The translations under genes and the position numbers were made by a program. A DNA stretch of 64,000 bases from Acidocella aquatica (GTDB taxonomy: Bacteria; Pseudomonadota; Alphaproteobacteria; Acetobacterales; Acetobacteraceae), in NCBI RefSeq assembly GCF_030160635.1, contig NZ_BSOS01000065.1, forward strand, positions 209,930 through 273,929, in the 5' to 3' direction. Shown piece by piece: positions 8,149 to 15,861 of the stretch (positions within the stretch are counted from its first letter, which is position 1; every line of letters starts with the position of its first letter). A model generated the notes under the pieces. That model was given only the letters and a program-made list of their open reading frames with translations. It was not told the origin of the DNA and did no database searches.

Positions 8149-9321
8149 TCAAGGGCCTGCGTCAACAACTGTTTTGCGGAGGCTGCCCGCCGCGCTCAGC
8201 GCCAGCACCGCGATGGTGGCGAAAAGCAGGGATTCGGGCAGTGAATAAAGGAACCAGTGCGAGGCCGGAGAGAGCAGCAGCAGCGGCGCCAGATACACAA
8301 GGCAGCCCAGCAGCACCTGCCAGAGCGGGGTTTTACCGGTGAGGCAGAGGGCCATGGCGGCGGGCAGGGTGATGGTGTCGTAAGCGTAGGCGTGCGGCAC
8401 GGCGAGGAAGCTGCCAATGAGCAGCATGGCAACGGCCAGCGGGTAGGGCGCGCGCCGGGCGGCGAGGAAGGTGAGCGCGGCGGCAAGGGCGCTGCACAGG
8501 GTTTGCACCGCCCAGGCCGTGGCGGGCGCCACCCCCAGGGTGACGAGGTTTGCGGCAGGGGTGATGATAATATTCAGGTTGAGGCCGTGGCTGGCGAAAT
8601 ATTGGGTTTGGTAGGCGGGCAGCGTATGCGCCCAGAGCAGCCACAGCCCGGGGGGAAAAGCGAGGCAGGAGAGTGCGATGAGGCCAAGCGCGGTGGCGCT
8701 GGCGGCCACAATGGCGGCCCATTCGCCGCGCGCAAGCAGAAAGAAGGGAATGAGCACGCCAAGCTGGGGTTTGAGCGTGAGCAGGCCAAAGGCGATGCCG
8801 GCCAGCAGCGGGCGCCGGGGCAGCGCCGCGAAGCCGAGGAACAGCAAAGCGGTGGTGAAATAGGCGGTCTCCCCGGTGACGCCATTGAGCAGCGAGGCGG
8901 GGCTGGCCAGCAGGGCCAGCAGCATGAGCCACGGTCTTTGGGGGAAAAATGCAAAAACAGCGGCGATGAAAATGCCGAGGCCGGCCAGGGTCCAGAGCCA
9001 TTGCGCCGCCGCGAAGGAGAAGAATTTGAGCCACCAGCTGGGGAGCAGGAAGGTGGGCGGGTAGAGATAGGGGTAGAAGCTGTTGAAGCCCGGATAGAGG
9101 CTCTGTTGAAACCCCTGCAAGGAAGTGGCGTTGTAAATCTGGGCGATGGGGTGCGTGGCGGCAAAGCGCGGGAACGACCAGAAGGCCATGAAATCGCTGT
9201 TAAGGGCGGGCGGGTGCAGCAGGCAGAGGGCCAATACAGCGAGATTGAGGGCCGCGCAGGCGCCGAGCATGGCGGTGACGATGAGTTTTCCGGGGTTGGT
9301 TGTGGCACGGCGCGGCATCAT
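8149..9321 (-). CDS. GT87-type (DUF2029) polytopic membrane glycosyltransferase
   Basis: A 390-residue protein with roughly ten membrane segments. The first external loop contains NSDFMAFWSF, matching the acidic motif in the first loop of GT-C transferases. FYPYLYPPTFLLP and TLKPQLGVLIPFF are typical of the GT87/DUF2029 family, which includes mycobacterial polyprenol-phosphate-mannose-dependent mannosyltransferases. The substrate here is unknown. A second, clearly related member lies at 29828-31063. The 3' end is 19 bases from the bpt start, so both may be on one transcript. Confidence 0.75.
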   Translation of the reverse strand: MMPRRATTNPGKLIVTAMLGACAALNLAVLALCLLHPPALNSDFMAFWSFPRFAATHPIAQIYNATSLQGFQQSLYPGFNSFYPYLYPPTFLLPSWWLKFFSFAAAQWLWTLAGLGIFIAAVFAFFPQRPWLMLLALLASPASLLNGVTGETAYFTTALLFLGFAALPRRPLLAGIAFGLLTLKPQLGVLIPFFLLARGEWAAIVAASATALGLIALSCLAFPPGLWLLWAHTLPAYQTQYFASHGLNLNIIITPAANLVTLGVAPATAWAVQTLCSALAAALTFLAARRAPYPLAVAMLLIGSFLAVPHAYAYDTITLPAAMALCLTGKTPLWQVLLGCLVYLAPLLLLSPASHWFLYSLPESLLFATIAVLALSAAGSLRKTVVDAGP

Positions 9322-9385
9322 TTAAGCCATAACCGAGCCGTGCCGGGTGGTCGATGCCCGCGCGGAATTTTGCAAGGGGTGCGGC

Positions 9386-10237
9386 ATGGCGCGGGCGAAT
9401 TCGGTTAACTATCTGCTGGGCACGAGCTTCCACAAAATGGCCTTTGTCGAGTTCGGCAACCCGGCCGCGCCCGCGGTGGTGTGCGTGCATGGGCTCTCGC
9501 GCAACGGGCGCGATTTCGACCCGCTGGCGGAGGCGCTCTCGGACCGTTTCCATGTCATCTGCCCCGATCTGCCGGGACGCGGCAAGTCTGACTGGCTGCC
9601 CGATGCCATGGCCTATCAGCCGCCGAGCTATGTGGTGGCGCTGGCGCATCTGCTGGCGGCGCTGAACAAGCCGGTGGCGTGGGTGGGCACCTCGCTTGGC
9701 GGCATCTGCGGCATGATGCTCGCCGCCGCCGGGCATACGCCGATCACGCGCCTCGTGCTCAATGACATTGGCCCGCATATTCCCGCCGCCGCGCTGAAGC
9801 GGGTCGGCGGCACGCTGGCCACGCCGGGCGAGCGTTTTGCCACCATGGCGGCGCTGGAGGCGCATATGCGCGAGATTTACGCCCCGTTCGGCAGGCTGAC
9901 GGACCCGCAATGGGCGCATCTGGCGCGGTTCTCCGCCCGGGTGGTGCTCGACCAGACCGGGGCCGGGGCGTTCGCCATGCATTATGACCCCAAGATCGCC
10001 GAGCCGCTGCGTAACACCGTGCCGCTGGATGTGGATATGTGGCCGCTGTGGGAGATGTTGAAGCTGCCCATCCTCGCGGTTCGCGGCGCCGCCAGCGACC
10101 TGCTGCTGCCCAGCACGTTTGAGCGCATGTGCGAGGCCGGCGCGCAGGGTTATGTGGTGGCGGATGCCGGACATGCCCCGGCGCTGATGGACGCACCCGC
10201 GATCGCGGCGGTAAGGGCGTTTCTGCTGGGCCGGTAG
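9386..10237 (+). CDS. alpha/beta hydrolase
   Basis: A 283-residue alpha/beta-hydrolase fold protein. Visible features: VCVHGLSRNGRDFDPLAEAL (oxyanion region), PDLPGRGKSDW, and the nucleophile elbow GTSLGG with Ser103. An acid in the late strand region and the terminal histidine in VADAGHAPALMD complete the triad. The substrate is not predictable. ATG 9386 is used because AGGGG lies 6 bases upstream; the upstream GTG has no such site. It is followed by a BrkB-like gene on the same strand after about 55 bases. Confidence 0.85.
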   Translation: MARANSVNYLLGTSFHKMAFVEFGNPAAPAVVCVHGLSRNGRDFDPLAEALSDRFHVICPDLPGRGKSDWLPDAMAYQPPSYVVALAHLLAALNKPVAWVGTSLGGICGMMLAAAGHTPITRLVLNDIGPHIPAAALKRVGGTLATPGERFATMAALEAHMREIYAPFGRLTDPQWAHLARFSARVVLDQTGAGAFAMHYDPKIAEPLRNTVPLDVDMWPLWEMLKLPILAVRGAASDLLLPSTFERMCEAGAQGYVVADAGHAPALMDAPAIAAVRAFLLGR

Positions 10238-10293
10238 TTGTTAAGCTTTCGTGGCGCGATTGCGCGGCGCGGGAAAATCCTTAGGGTCGGCGC

Positions 10294-11160
10294 ATGATCG
10301 GCAGGATTCTGGACCGCGCGCATATCCCGTTTCTGCGGCGCTCCTTTGTGGCGGCGGGGCAGGCCACGGCCTCGCAACGGGTCTCGCTGGTGGCGGCGGG
10401 CTGCGCATTCTACGCGACGCTGGCGCTCTTTCCCACCATCACCATGCTCATCTCGTTCTACGGTCTGGTCTATAACCCGGACACGGTGCAGCCGCAGTTG
10501 CAATATCTGCAGACCTTCATGCCGCCGGCGGCGTTTGCGTTGATCTCGGATAGGATACAGAGCCTGGTGCAGGCCCCGGCGCAGGGGCTGGGGCTGGGCT
10601 TTGGGGTGAGTTTGCTGATCTCGTTCTGGTCGTCATCGACCGGGACCAAGTCGATCCTCAATGCGCTCTCGCTGGCGTATCATGAGCGTGAGGAGCGCGG
10701 GATCATCCGGTTTCAACTGGTCTCGCTGGGGATGACGCTGGTGGCGGTGATCGGCGCGGCCCTGGCCATCGGCCTGCTGGTGTTCATCCCCGTCGCGCTG
10801 GCGTTTCTCGGCCTGCCGGGGGATACAAAAATCATCGTCAACCTGCTCAGCCTGGGGGCGATGGTGCTGTTCGTGCTGGTGGCGCTGGGGTTGCTTTATC
10901 GTTTTGGCCCGGCCGGGAACAACCGGATTTTCTACGCGCCGGGGGCGGGCATCGCGACCCTGCTGTGGCTGCTGGTGTCCTGGGCGTTTGGCTTCTATGT
11001 GGGGCATTTCGCGGCCTACAGCGCTACTTATGGGCCGCTCTCCACGCTGATTGGCCTGATGATGTGGTTTTATCTCTCGGCCTATGTGGTGCTGTTCGGC
11101 GCCGAGGTGAACGCGGCGATGGACCGTGAATGGAAGCGCCAGGCCGCGCGGGAGGTTTAG
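10294..11160 (+). CDS. YihY/virulence factor BrkB family membrane protein
   Basis: A 288-residue inner-membrane protein with about six membrane segments. Typical family features: the conserved N-terminal segment AAGCAFYATLALFPTIT, the central SFWSSSTGTKSILNALSLAY, and the C-terminal LIGLMMWFYLSAYVVLFGAEVNA. The family was once wrongly thought to be RNase BN. Its physiological function is still unsettled; transport or envelope roles have been suggested. It ends 63 bases before a choline-kinase-like gene. Confidence 0.9.
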   Translation: MIGRILDRAHIPFLRRSFVAAGQATASQRVSLVAAGCAFYATLALFPTITMLISFYGLVYNPDTVQPQLQYLQTFMPPAAFALISDRIQSLVQAPAQGLGLGFGVSLLISFWSSSTGTKSILNALSLAYHEREERGIIRFQLVSLGMTLVAVIGAALAIGLLVFIPVALAFLGLPGDTKIIVNLLSLGAMVLFVLVALGLLYRFGPAGNNRIFYAPGAGIATLLWLLVSWAFGFYVGHFAAYSATYGPLSTLIGLMMWFYLSAYVVLFGAEVNAAMDREWKRQAAREV

Positions 11161-11223
11161 CCCCGCATTGCCGCCGGTGGTGGAATGTGGAAACCTGACC
11201 GCAACATTCCACCAGGGGGACAA

Positions 11224-12090
11224 ATGGGCGAGGCTGAGGTCGAGGCGCTGCCGTTCTGGACGGGCAAGATTAAAATCTGGCCGCTCACCGGGGGGATCAC
11301 CAACCGCAACTTCGGCGTGGAACAGGATGACGGGCGGCGCTTCGCGGTGCGGCTGGGCAAGGATATTCCCGAGCATGGGGTGATGCGCTTCAACGAGCAG
11401 GCGGCGGCCAGGGCGGCGGCGCGGGCCGGACTCTCGCCCGAGATTTATTACACGGCGCCAGGTGTGATGGTGAGCCGGCTGCTGCCGGGGCGCACGCTGA
11501 GCCCGGAGGAGATACGCGCGCCCGCGAACCTGCCGCGCGTGGCGGCGCTGATAAAGCAGTGCCACACCGGGCTGGGGCCTTATTTGCAGGGGCCGCTGCT
11601 GGCGTTCTGGGTGTTTCACATCAACCGCTCGTATGGGGCGGCGTTGCGCAGCAATAGTTCCAGCCTGGATGCGCAGCTGAACCGCCTGCTCGGGGTGAAT
11701 GAGATGCTGGAGCGGCGCCTGGGGCCGGTGGAGGTGGTGTTCTCGCATAACGACCTGCTGCCGGGGAATGTTTTCGACGATGGGGAGCGGCTGTGGCTGC
11801 TGGACTGGGATTACGCGGGGTTTAATTCATCGTTGTTTGATCTGGCGAACCTCGCCTCCAACAACGGGTTTGGCCCGCAGCACGATGCGGCGTTGCTGGA
11901 AGCATATTTCGGCCAGCCGCCGGGTGCCGCGGTGTGGGATGCCTTCAGGGTGAGCCAATGCGCCTCGCTGTTGCGCGAGACGCTTTGGAGCGCGGTCTCG
12001 GAGATCACCTCCGGGCTGGATTTTGACTATAAGGCGTATACGGCGGAGAATCTGGCGCGCTTCGAGGCGGCGCTGGCGGGGCTTGGTTGA
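11224..12090 (+). CDS. choline/ethanolamine kinase-like phosphotransferase
   Basis: A 288-residue aminoglycoside-phosphotransferase/choline-kinase fold. PLTGGITNRNFGV is the nucleotide-binding loop. FSHNDLLPGNVF contains the catalytic Asp and Asn, and LLDWDYAGFNSSLFDLANL contains the metal-binding Asp and the choline-kinase-like continuation. It likely phosphorylates choline, ethanolamine or a related small alcohol; the acceptor is inferred only from this motif similarity. ATG 11224 follows an AGGGGG site by 4 bases and is preferred to the upstream ATG at 11185. Confidence 0.8.
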   Translation: MGEAEVEALPFWTGKIKIWPLTGGITNRNFGVEQDDGRRFAVRLGKDIPEHGVMRFNEQAAARAAARAGLSPEIYYTAPGVMVSRLLPGRTLSPEEIRAPANLPRVAALIKQCHTGLGPYLQGPLLAFWVFHINRSYGAALRSNSSSLDAQLNRLLGVNEMLERRLGPVEVVFSHNDLLPGNVFDDGERLWLLDWDYAGFNSSLFDLANLASNNGFGPQHDAALLEAYFGQPPGAAVWDAFRVSQCASLLRETLWSAVSEITSGLDFDYKAYTAENLARFEAALAGLG

Positions 12091-12120
12091 ATTGCGGCGG
12101 GCGGGGACTATATTGGCGTC

Positions 12121-12351
12121 ATGGCAAATTCAAACGGTCCGGTGATCGATATGACACCGGAGGGCGACTTCATCGAGCCACCCAAACCCACGCTGGGTGC
12201 GATATTGCTCCGCCTTGCGATGTTCGGTCTTTTTTTGTGCATCGCCGGTGTCATGTTCTGGGTGATGTTCTGGGCCGCGATTTTCGTGGTCCCGATTTTG
12301 GTGCTGCTCGGGCTCGCCGGTTTCATGCTGACGAAACTCCAGGGGCGATAG
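12121..12351 (+). CDS. small membrane protein, 76 residues
   Basis: A short protein with an acidic and proline-containing N terminus (about 25 residues, TPEGDFIEPPKP) followed by two closely spaced hydrophobic stretches, roughly residues 28-50 and 53-70, ending in TKLQGR. The sequence favours a two-helix inner-membrane protein. No family is recognised. It starts 30 bases after the kinase-like gene and converges with the transglutaminase gene. Confidence 0.55.
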   Translation: MANSNGPVIDMTPEGDFIEPPKPTLGAILLRLAMFGLFLCIAGVMFWVMFWAAIFVVPILVLLGLAGFMLTKLQGR

Positions 12352-12374
12352 GCCCCGCCTGACAGGCCGGGTGT

Positions 12375-13241
12375 TCAGGTCAGCACGGGGTCCAGGTCAA
12401 CGTTCACGCGCAGTGAGTGCCGCCCGCCGCCGAGGATGATGCCGCGCAGCGGGCTGACATCCTGAAAATTACGGCCCCAGGCGAGTGTTACGTGTTCATC
12501 GCTGACCAGCAGATTATTCGTGGGGTCGAAATCGACCCAGCCGATTTCCTCCCCGAGCCAGGCGGAGACCCAGGCGTGGGATTGGTCAGCGCCGCGGCGC
12601 CTGGTTTGCCCGGCGGGGGGAGAGGTGCGCAGGTAACCGGACACATAGCGCCCCGGCAGGCCCAGCGAGCGCAGGCAGGCCAGCATGAAATGCGCATAAT
12701 CCTGGCAGACTCCGGCGCGGGTTTTAAAAATATGCGCCGCCGTGGTGGCGTTGTTGGTGACACCTGGGGTGTAGGTCATGTCCGTCCAGATACGCAGGTT
12801 CAGTTCCAGCAGGCCGGCAAGGATGGTGCGGCCGGGCGGAAAGCTGACGGCGGTATAACCCGCGATTTCACCATTTGGCTTGGCGAGCGCGCTGGGCAGG
12901 CAGAATTCGGCGACATCGGGGTCTTTAACGCCCCGCACGGCAATGGCCTCCCAGCGCGGGGTTTGCTCCGGCGGCGGCGGGGCGGGTTGTTCAACCGCGA
13001 TGGTCGCGCTCAACGATACCACAAACTGCCGGTGCGGCACGGTGAGGGAGATGGTGGTGGTGGTGTTGCCGAAATGGTCGGTCTCGTCGCGCCTTGTGTC
13101 GGGCTGCGGGGAAACGCTCAGCACCGCCTCCCTGATGAATTGGCCGGGCCGCTCGCGCGGCAGCAAATGCATGAAATGCGTGCCGAGAACCACGGGTTCG
13201 GCATAGTCGTAAGTGGTGGCGTGGTGCAGCCGGTAGATCAT
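12375..13241 (-). CDS. transglutaminase-like protein of the ATP-grasp/alpha-E cluster
   Basis: A 288-residue cysteine-protease-fold protein. The N-terminal ~80 residues form the beta domain seen in bacterial transglutaminase-like proteins (starting IYRLHHATTYDYAEPV). The catalytic triad is Cys179 (RAGVCQDYAHF), His222 (QSHAWVSAW) and Asp237 (GWVDFDP). The family is predicted to hydrolyse or transfer amide bonds and is usually encoded with alpha-E and circularly permuted ATP-grasp genes, as it is here. ATG 13241 is used rather than ATG 13397: the upstream extension consists mostly of a triplicated repeat and overlaps the previous gene. No signal peptide is seen. Confidence 0.85.
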   Translation of the reverse strand: MIYRLHHATTYDYAEPVVLGTHFMHLLPRERPGQFIREAVLSVSPQPDTRRDETDHFGNTTTTISLTVPHRQFVVSLSATIAVEQPAPPPPEQTPRWEAIAVRGVKDPDVAEFCLPSALAKPNGEIAGYTAVSFPPGRTILAGLLELNLRIWTDMTYTPGVTNNATTAAHIFKTRAGVCQDYAHFMLACLRSLGLPGRYVSGYLRTSPPAGQTRRRGADQSHAWVSAWLGEEIGWVDFDPTNNLLVSDEHVTLAWGRNFQDVSPLRGIILGGGRHSLRVNVDLDPVLT

Positions 13242-13248
13242 GCTGGCA

Positions 13249-13329
13249 GGCGCATCGGGATATTCATTGCGCGAAGGCGCATCGGGATATTCATTGCGCG
13301 AAGGCGCATCAGGATATTCATTGCGCGGC
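13249..13329. repeat. 27-bp direct repeat, three tandem copies
   Basis: Copies lie at 13249-13275, 13276-13302 and 13303-13329. The first two are identical; the third differs at one internal base and at its last two bases. The array spans the stop codon of the ATP-grasp/alpha-E fusion gene (13318-13320) and almost all of the gap to the transglutaminase start at 13241. The unit length is a multiple of three, so an extended reading frame stays open through it. Confidence 0.9.
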
Positions 13330-15528
13330 TTCCAGTTCCAGCTCGTCCTCGAGCTGATGCGCCTCGGGCAGCAGGCTGAAGAAGCGGCGGTGCACATGGT
13401 CGGAGAGCAGGCGCAGGCGGGCGGCGATGGCGGCCAGCGGCTTGGCGAGACCCGTGGTCTCCCCGCTGAGATTCACCGCTTCCTGCTGCAGTTGCTTCAG
13501 GGATTCCGCGTCGTCCTCGGCGCCCAGATGCTGCAGACAGTTGCGCAAAACGATGAATTGATAGGCAAGGCTGCGCGGGTTGCCGATATCGGCCAACAGC
13601 ATGGAGAGCACGGGGCCGGGCGCCAGAATGCCTGCGTGGCGCAAATCGTAGCTGAGCACGGAGTCAGCCAGTTCGATGCCGAGCGCCATGCCGGGTTCCA
13701 GCCGCTCGGGCGGGGCGTTGAGCAAAATAGCGAGACTCTCGGCCAGGGTTTCGGCGCGCTCGAGCCTGCGGCCCATCTCCAGGAACAGCCAGCCGCCGTC
13801 ACGCGACATGTTCTCCGCCGCGATGCCCGCGAAGGTGGCGGCGAAGCTGAGCATGGAGGGCAGGGCGGTCTCCTCGTTGGGGAGGGATTCGGTGGCCTGG
13901 TTCAGGGCGAAGCGCACGGTTGCGAGCATGCTGGGGCTCAGGCGCTCGCTGGCGGCGTTGATCAGCCGGGCCACTTCTTTCAACTGCCCGGTGATGGGCT
14001 TGCGCCGCGCCAATGCGCCGCGCAGCTGGCGGCCCGAGAGTGCGCCGCCCGCGAGGTCGGCCGGGAGCAGCCCGGCCTGGGCCAGACATTTGGCGATCAG
14101 CCCGCGCTCGGCCAGATCGCGCGGCAGCGAGGTGCCCGATTCCAGCCGGGGCAGCGCCAGCATCAGCAGGCGCGAGGCGGATTCCAGCCGCTCGACCGAG
14201 CGGCCGAGCCAGAACAGATTGTCGGCCACGCGCGAGGGTAGATGCGCGGCGGCGAGGAACTGGGTGCGCTTGGGGGTGTCCGAATGGGTGGCGCCGGAGA
14301 TCAAATGCGGCTCGTCGGCGTCCAGTATCCAGAGGTCTTTCATGCCGGTGACGGCGATGCCCTGCGCCGCGTTGTTCTGTTCCAGGCCGAAACCGAGGCC
14401 GCCGGGGAGAACCTGCCAGGTGGTGCCGTCGTGCCAGGCGTAGAGCCGGAACAGGATGGGGGTGGAGACCAGATTGGTGCCGTTGACGAAGGGGGCGCGG
14501 GACGCGCTTGTCACCGGGTCGCCGGAGGCTTTCGCGAGTAGCGGCGCGGCGCCGAGCATGCGCTGGAACAGTGGTTCAATATATTCCGCAAATTCAGCGG
14601 CTTCCATCAAGGCGCTGCCGGGTGCGTTGAGCATGTTGAGCGCCCCGGAGCGGATCGCGCCGAAGGCGCCGGGGATGCCAGCGCCGGGGCGGCCGCCTTG
14701 TTCCAGCGGGTCCAGGTCTATCCCGGAAAGCCCGCGGATGAGGCTGGCGACGGGCAGCAGGCCGCTCAGGGTTTTCATGTGCAGGCCGCCGTTGCGGGTG
14801 GCGAGGTCGCCGGGTTCAATCAGCAGCACGCCGAGCGCGCGCGCGAGCAGCGCGTCGTCCATGGCGTCCTGCGTTTGGGCGGGGCTGGAGGCGCCGGCGG
14901 AGAGCACGGCAACGACCCCGCCCTGGGCCGAGCGCTGCAGATGGTCCACCAGCATCTCACGCACCGGGCGCAGGCTGCGCAGCCCGCCGGTGCGGAAGAG
15001 TTCGGGCACAGTGCTGGAGGCCATGCGCCGCAGCGAGAGCGCGTGGCCAAGGCCGGGGATGACGCCGGTATGGTCGCGCAGAACCTGAAAGCGCCCGTCC
15101 GGTCCGCGGATGACATCCGCCGCGTAGAAGGTGAGGCGCGGGAAGCCGAGCTTCTCCCTGGTGTGCAAACTGCGCAGGAAATGCGGGTTGGCGAACACCA
15201 GGGCGGGCGGGAGGCTGCCATCGCGCAGCAGGGTCTGCGGGCCGTAGAGGTCCTCCAGCGCGGCGCTGAGGAGCTGGGCGCGTTGTATGAGGCCAGCCTC
15301 CAGCCAGGAGAATTCGAGCGGGGTGAGCGGCGCGGGCAACGGGTCGTAATGGCGGGTCGGCGCCGCGCCGAACGGGGCGGCGAGGCGCATCTGGCGGTTG
15401 AGCGCGGCCGAGCGGCGGGCCAGCTCGTCATGGCCGATATCGCGCACAGCCTCCATCACCGGCACCCAGGCGGTGCGGATCCGGCCGGACCGGTCGATCA
15501 TTTCATCGCTGGAAGCCAACGCGCTCAT
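13318..15528 (-). CDS. circularly permuted ATP-grasp domain fused to an alpha-E domain
   Basis: A 736-residue two-domain protein. Residues 1 to about 430 are related to the circularly permuted type-2 ATP-grasp family (WLEAGLIQRAQLLSAALEDLYGP, DGSLPPALVFANPHFLR, and an HVCGID-like strand replaced by LTFYAADVIRGPDGRF). Residues about 430-736 form the alpha-E helical domain, beginning DNLFWLGRSVERLESASRL. Known clusters of this kind are predicted to make or modify peptides through amide ligation. In this copy, segments equivalent to the nucleotide-binding motifs of the stand-alone paralogue at 15862 look eroded, so it may be a scaffold rather than a ligase. It lies upstream of the transglutaminase gene and divergent from the stand-alone pair. 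Confidence 0.85.
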   Translation of the reverse strand: MSALASSDEMIDRSGRIRTAWVPVMEAVRDIGHDELARRSAALNRQMRLAAPFGAAPTRHYDPLPAPLTPLEFSWLEAGLIQRAQLLSAALEDLYGPQTLLRDGSLPPALVFANPHFLRSLHTREKLGFPRLTFYAADVIRGPDGRFQVLRDHTGVIPGLGHALSLRRMASSTVPELFRTGGLRSLRPVREMLVDHLQRSAQGGVVAVLSAGASSPAQTQDAMDDALLARALGVLLIEPGDLATRNGGLHMKTLSGLLPVASLIRGLSGIDLDPLEQGGRPGAGIPGAFGAIRSGALNMLNAPGSALMEAAEFAEYIEPLFQRMLGAAPLLAKASGDPVTSASRAPFVNGTNLVSTPILFRLYAWHDGTTWQVLPGGLGFGLEQNNAAQGIAVTGMKDLWILDADEPHLISGATHSDTPKRTQFLAAAHLPSRVADNLFWLGRSVERLESASRLLMLALPRLESGTSLPRDLAERGLIAKCLAQAGLLPADLAGGALSGRQLRGALARRKPITGQLKEVARLINAASERLSPSMLATVRFALNQATESLPNEETALPSMLSFAATFAGIAAENMSRDGGWLFLEMGRRLERAETLAESLAILLNAPPERLEPGMALGIELADSVLSYDLRHAGILAPGPVLSMLLADIGNPRSLAYQFIVLRNCLQHLGAEDDAESLKQLQQEAVNLSGETTGLAKPLAAIAARLRLLSDHVHRRFFSLLPEAHQLEDELELEAAQ

Positions 15529-15861
15529 TCGCCCTGGTTAACAGACTGCTCGGCGGCGGGCTATGGTGAATTCCGTTGCGCCGCAACATGAGCCACACGA
15601 TCATGCGATTAGGCCGCCGGTGCGGGTGGCTTGGTCCGGGGCTTGCATGGTTTGCAATAGGGACTTGCGGCGATACCGATTTTGGATGCAGCCTGTGAGG
15701 GACCATAGCGGGAAGGTAGTGTTGGATGGTTGGCAACTGATGAATTCCTTCGCGGTTTTTTATGCTTTGGCGCCGATTTGCGCTGTTTGTGACCATGATT
15801 TGACCGTTCCGGGGGCGGCACTGTCCGCCGTCCAGGACAATTTCCGATCGGAGCCGCGGGT
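15529..15861. other. divergent intergenic region of the ATP-grasp cluster
   Basis: This 333-base gap separates the starts of the two divergent halves of the cluster and should hold both promoters, although I cannot place clear -35/-10 pairs. Its GC content is lower than that of the genes around it. It contains an open frame, 15563-15865 on the plus strand (100 codons), which encodes two CxxC motifs and whose stop overlaps the TTG start of the next gene by four bases. I have not called it a gene because the composition looks non-coding. Confidence 0.5.

Noticed and set aside
13242..13397. An upstream start for the transglutaminase that would translate the 27-bp repeats
   Set aside because: It would give a RNEYPDAPS repeat and overlap the end of the fusion gene; the beta domain begins at 13241.
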